Below are positions 19,899 through 22,650 of a stretch of 22,650 nt of DNA, piece after piece. Made by a program: the position numbers and the translations under genes. Source of the stretch: BPIH01 sp042408925 (lineage in GTDB: Bacteria > Chloroflexota > Limnocylindria > Limnocylindrales > CSP1-4); the NCBI GenBank assembly GCA_042408925.1, contig JBHOQO010000094.1:1-22650 (forward strand), given 5' to 3'. Under the pieces are notes generated by a model that saw only the letters and a list, made by a program, of their open reading frames with translations, was not told where the DNA came from and did not search any database. Each line of letters opens with the position of its first letter. The stretch's first letter is position 1.

Positions 19899-20159
19899 CC
19901 TCACGGTCGGCAGCGATGACCTCGTTCGTCGTGGGCGTCCGTGGGAGCGGAATCTGTCGAACGACCGGCATCGGTGGGCGATCGACCCGGCGGCTGATCC
20001 AGCCCTCGGCGAGACCGCGCTCGAGAATCGACCGGCCGTCAGGCGGAACGATCGTCGCGATCTGGCGTCCGCGGCGGGTGACGGTCACGATCTCCCCCGA
20101 GCGGCCCGCTCGAGGATCTCCGAGAGGTGGTCCCTGAGGGTTCGAACGCCGACGCGCAT
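19876..20159 (-). pseudogene. Frameshifted Phd/YefM-type antitoxin
   Basis: From ATG 20159 the frame reads MRVGVRTLRDHLSEILERAARG and then hits a TGA at about 20087-20085. A second frame continues the expected protein as EIVTVTRRGRQIATIVPPDG and on to TAG at 19876. Together they give a normal ~94-residue Phd-type antitoxin: N-terminal DNA-binding domain, VTRRG-x-x-IA hallmark, and a C-terminal toxin-binding tail (WISRRVDRPPMP..). The break falls in a GGGGG run (about 20096-20100 on the plus strand CCCCC). So it is either a one-base indel mutation or a sequencing error. Its toxin partner is truncated as well, which favours real decay. Confidence 0.72.
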
Positions 20160-20329
20160 GTAGCCATCGTCGGCCTCAGCAGGCAATGATGTGACCATAT
20201 CGGGCCGAGGGGTGGCGGCCGGTGAGATCCCCCTGTGGGCCGCTAAGCCGATCCTCCTGGGGCTCGGGCTACCTGCGGCGCGGCGCCGCCCGATTCTCAA
20301 CCATCCACCCTTGCTGTGGCCCTAACAAA

Positions 20330-20372
20330 TTGACGATGGGACTTGACGTCGACGGAGAGAGAGAGAGAGAAT
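20330..20372 (+). promoter_or_regulatory. Candidate promoter with (GA)8 tract upstream of the protease gene
   Basis: TTGACG occurs at 20330-20335 and again at 20343-20348. With GAGAAT (20367-20372), 18 bp after the second, it gives a weak promoter. The spacer contains a (GA)8 microsatellite (20355-20370), a slippage-prone tract whose length would change the -35/-10 spacing. Confidence 0.3.
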
Positions 20373-20423
20373 GGGCCAGACCCGGGCGACGCACCGGACC
20401 CGGGGGAAGCTGGGGGAGTCATC

Positions 20424-21776
20424 ATGAAGCGTCGCCGAACCTCCCTCCCCGCTTGGGGGAGCTGTTTCGCTGTCCTCGTTCTCGTCGCTCAGGTCGGGTA
20501 GCCGGGTGCGATCGGGCCGGTCTCCGGCTCGCTCGGCGGCTCTGGTCGTTCGCTCGGCAGTCTTCGGTCCGCGCAAATGGAGGACGTGACCTCGAACGGG
20601 ATCGCTCTCGTCGGGCCGGAGGCGATCCAGGTTCGACCGGCCGACGAAGATCAGGCGAACGCCTTCAACGCTGCCCTCGAGCTCGCCTACGCCCACCGTG
20701 AGGATCTTGGCTACCCATGGCTCGACTCGGCGTCCGGGGTCCTTGAGCTCTCGTTCGCCACAGGCCTCGGGGAGACGGTGGCAGCGGAGGCGGTCGACGG
20801 GCTGTCGGCCGGCGGGCGAACGGTCCGCCTCCGCCCGGCTCCGGCCTCCATCGCCGAGCTCGATGCGCTCGCCGACGCGGTCACGCGACTCAACGCGGCT
20901 GGCGTTCCGGGGGCGGATCGGATCTGGATGACCGAGCCCGACCAGAAGAACAACCGTATCGTGGTGACGGTCAGCGAGGCTCCGGAGGAGCTCCTCGATG
21001 CTCTCGCCGCTCGATTCGGCACGGAGCTGATCGCGGTGCGGATCGAGGGTCCTGCCCCGAGCTCGTCGACGAACGCCAATCGCGACTCGGACTCTCCGCC
21101 ATTCTGGGGAGGGGCGCGGTTCTACCCAGACGCAACGTGCACGACCGGCTTCGCGTGGAACGTCGGCTCGGGTGTGTCCGGGATGCTCACCGCCGGCCAT
21201 TGTGCGCCCGCTGGCGCCACGGACGTCGACTACGACAACTACTGGGACGTCGGCTCGATCCGAAGCGGTTATGAGGAGAACTGGGATGCGACGTACGGAA
21301 CCCGGTGCTTCCCCGGACAGAACGTCTATCGTGGCGACCTCGCACTCGTTCGGTACCGATCCACGTACAGCTCGGGACCGTACGCATACACAGGGGGACC
21401 GCATACGAGCACCGCATCTGCGGTCGACGGCACGGCATCTCGGTGGTCACAGGTTGGGGACGCCGCCTGCGTGAACGGGCACGTGACTGGAGAGTGGTGC
21501 GGGATGGTCACCGCGACGGGCGCGAACATCCGCTACATCTTCGATGGCATCAATGTCTGGGCGAGGCATGTCAACATCGCGCTGGCCGCCGGCAACACTT
21601 GCCCGACCAAGGGGGACTCGGGTGCTCCCGTCTACCGGAGGGTGTCGTCGAGCCGCATCGCGGCCGTGGGGATCGACAGCGGCTCGGCCCCATTGGTCGC
21701 TGCATGCCAGGCGTACTTCACCGACATCTGGGATGCCTACTACGGCCTTCCCGGTACGATCAAGACCGCAGGCTAG
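20424..21776 (+). CDS. Secreted S1-family serine protease with prodomain; in-frame amber codon in the signal peptide
   Basis: The natural start is ATG 20424, with GGGGGAG 6 nt upstream, giving a signal peptide (MKRRRTSLPAWGSC.., hydrophobic AVLVLVA). The same frame meets TAG at 20499-20501 (codon 26), then stays open for 425 codons. Without readthrough the first later ATG is 20577, giving 399 residues and no export signal. The body has an N-terminal prodomain-like part (~150 residues) and a chymotrypsin-fold domain with an intact triad: His (LTAGHC, codon 259), Asp (RGDLALVRY, codon 305), Ser (KGDSGAPV, codon 399). Cys pairs are placed as in streptogrisin/alpha-lytic-type S1E proteases. Either a recent nonsense mutation, a base error, or suppressed amber. 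Confidence 0.8.
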
Positions 21777-21795
21777 CCTCGGGGAGTGACGCAGG

Positions 21796-22182
21796 GTGGC
21801 GACGTCCAAAGGAGGTCGGTGGCGGCGACGGTGGATCGTCGCGACAGGTGTCGTCGTGGCAGCCGCCGCTCTCTTTGCGGTCTCGGACCGGGCCGATCCC
21901 CTCGACTACTACCGTCCCGTCGGTGATCGGATCATCGTCGTCGGGACGATCACCGGCCGCGGGACCTGGACCCGGGTGAGCTCCGTGACCGAGACGCCGA
22001 CTTCGGTCGTCGTTGCCGTTCGCTCATTCCACATTCCGTTCGTTCCTGCCTCTGGGGTGGGCATCCCGATCGAGTTCGTCCTCACCCTGGCGGCGCCCCT
22101 CGACGGTCGGACGGTCGTCGATGCGAGCACCGGGGCGGCAGTCCGACAGACGACCTGCATTGGGCCGGCGCCATGTCGATGA
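21796..22182 (+). CDS. Small membrane-anchored hypothetical protein
   Basis: 128 residues from GTG 21796, with GGGGAG 9 nt upstream; 19 bp after the protease stop, so probably co-transcribed. A basic N-terminus (SKGGRWRRRW) and one hydrophobic segment (IVATGVVVAAAALFAV, about 14-29) make it a signal-anchored protein with an outside domain of ~95 residues. The domain looks beta-rich (DRIIVVGTITGRGTWTRV, SVVVAVRSFHIPFVP) and ends GPAPCR with two Cys. No family recognised. The stop overlaps an ATG (ATGA) in the next frame, and a degraded copy of its middle part follows in the same frame. Confidence 0.65.
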   Translation: MATSKGGRWRRRWIVATGVVVAAAALFAVSDRADPLDYYRPVGDRIIVVGTITGRGTWTRVSSVTETPTSVVVAVRSFHIPFVPASGVGIPIEFVLTLAAPLDGRTVVDASTGAAVRQTTCIGPAPCR

Positions 22183-22332
22183 GGGTTCCGGATCCGCTCG
22201 GCAGGAACCGTCCGGTCGTTCAGGGTGCCCTTCGTCCTCGCGACGGCCGTGGCCATCCCGATCGAATCCCTCCCGACCCTCGGGGCGGCGGTCGAGATCC
22301 GTCGCCGTCTCGGGCGGCTCCGAAGTCCGTAG
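22183..22332 (+). pseudogene. Degraded in-frame partial duplicate of the preceding membrane protein
   Basis: Directly after the stop of the preceding gene the same reading frame continues for 49 codons to TAG 22332. TVRSFRVPFVLATAVAIPIE here matches AVRSFHIPFVPASGVGIPIE of the gene before it (192 bp upstream), about 13 of 20 residues. The copy has no start or signal segment and soon loses similarity, so it is a remnant of a tandem duplication. Confidence 0.55.
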
Positions 22333-22385
22333 CGGCTGAGGCGACCGTTCGGGTCGCCACTCGGCGCCCTCGCCGGCGCCGACGG

Positions 22386-22650
22386 GTGTTGGGCGGCCTC
22401 CTCGCCCTCGCTGCGCTCGCCGCCGCCTGCAGCAGCGAGCCGATCTCTGTCACCGTCGACAACCCCACGGCCGACGAATACCTGCTCCGCCTCAGCTGGT
22501 CGTACGGCGAAGTCCACGTCTTCCGCGTGCCGTCCGGCAAGGGAGCCTCTGCGGTCTCGCTTCAGAGCGGCTATCGACCCCTCGTCGAGATCCTCCGGCC
22601 CGACTGCTCCGTCGTCGGCAGCTGGACGCTCGACGCGAGCGCGCTCATCC
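22386..22650 (+). CDS. Partial predicted lipoprotein (runs off the right edge)
   Basis: The frame gives VLGGLLALAALAAAC, a hydrophobic signal with a lipobox LAAAC, then SSEPISVTVDNPTADEYLLRLSW and ~60 further residues before the window ends. A basic run (RRPRRRRR) lies in the same frame just before the GTG at 22386. The frame is open back to ATG codons at 22173 and 22179, the latter overlapping the upstream stop as ATGA. The start is therefore unsure: GTG 22386 gives a short signal without basic residues, while the ATG starts add ~70 unusual residues derived from the duplicated region. The mature domain resembles a small beta-sandwich-like surface domain, family not recognised. Confidence 0.55.
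   Translation, partial: MLGGLLALAALAAACSSEPISVTVDNPTADEYLLRLSWSYGEVHVFRVPSGKGASAVSLQSGYRPLVEILRPDCSVVGSWTLDASALI

Noticed and set aside
1..22650. tRNA, rRNA, intact insertion sequence or transposase, prophage genes
   Set aside because: None seen on either strand by reading; no transposase motifs and no tRNA-like cloverleaf were recognised, though a covariance search was not possible.

Overview
The window is about 22.6 kb of very GC-rich DNA with short gene spacing, several overlapping start/stop pairs and repeated -10-like boxes only 6-8 nt before a start codon (leaderless-type genes). A SAM-I riboswitch, a CysO-type sulfur carrier and a zinc-ribbon threonine-synthase-like enzyme fit a high-GC Gram-positive-like lineage. 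My best guess is Chloroflexota, with Actinomycetota as the alternative. This is an inference from style and gene content; no rRNA or marker gene is present.

Layout. 1-1627: a gene entering from the left (probable isocitrate lyase/PEP mutase family) and a small Cys-rich protein, divergent from a LysR regulator across an inverted repeat. 1657-2041: a striking array of eight 25-bp units in exact 51-bp register, six forward and two inverted. 2100-4706: a small hypothetical gene, a WYL regulator with an operator at its promoter, an AMMECR1 protein and an overlapping HPr. 4750-7427: a small Cys-rich protein, then a promoter, SAM-I riboswitch and terminator controlling a threonine-synthase-like PLP enzyme plus a CysO-like carrier. 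This looks like an unusual methionine/homocysteine sulfur module. 7465-10193: an ABM monooxygenase and an iron-type alcohol dehydrogenase, divergent from a two-domain SIS sugar-phosphate enzyme. 10194-10592: a gene-free stretch with four related palindromes. 10593-16510: a tightly coupled minus-strand operon of GntR/UTRA regulator, FAD oxidoreductase, AroE paralogue, phosphotriesterase-family hydrolase, MetE-core-like protein and KDPG/KDPGal-type aldolase. It looks like an uncharacterised sugar-acid-type catabolic pathway. No transporter, kinase or dehydratase is visible.

16649-20159 is a decayed accessory zone. It holds an intact AbiEi antitoxin with a truncated AbiEii toxin, a saccharopine-dehydrogenase-like enzyme, a lipoprotein, and a frameshifted Phd-type antitoxin with a truncated PIN toxin. 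20424-22650 encodes exported proteins: an S1-type serine protease whose signal peptide carries an in-frame amber codon, a small membrane-anchored protein followed by a degraded in-frame duplicate, and a lipoprotein cut by the window end.

The strongest candidates for something undescribed are the riboswitch-controlled ThrC-like/CysO pair, the helically phased repeat array, and the GntR catabolic operon with its paralogous enzymes.
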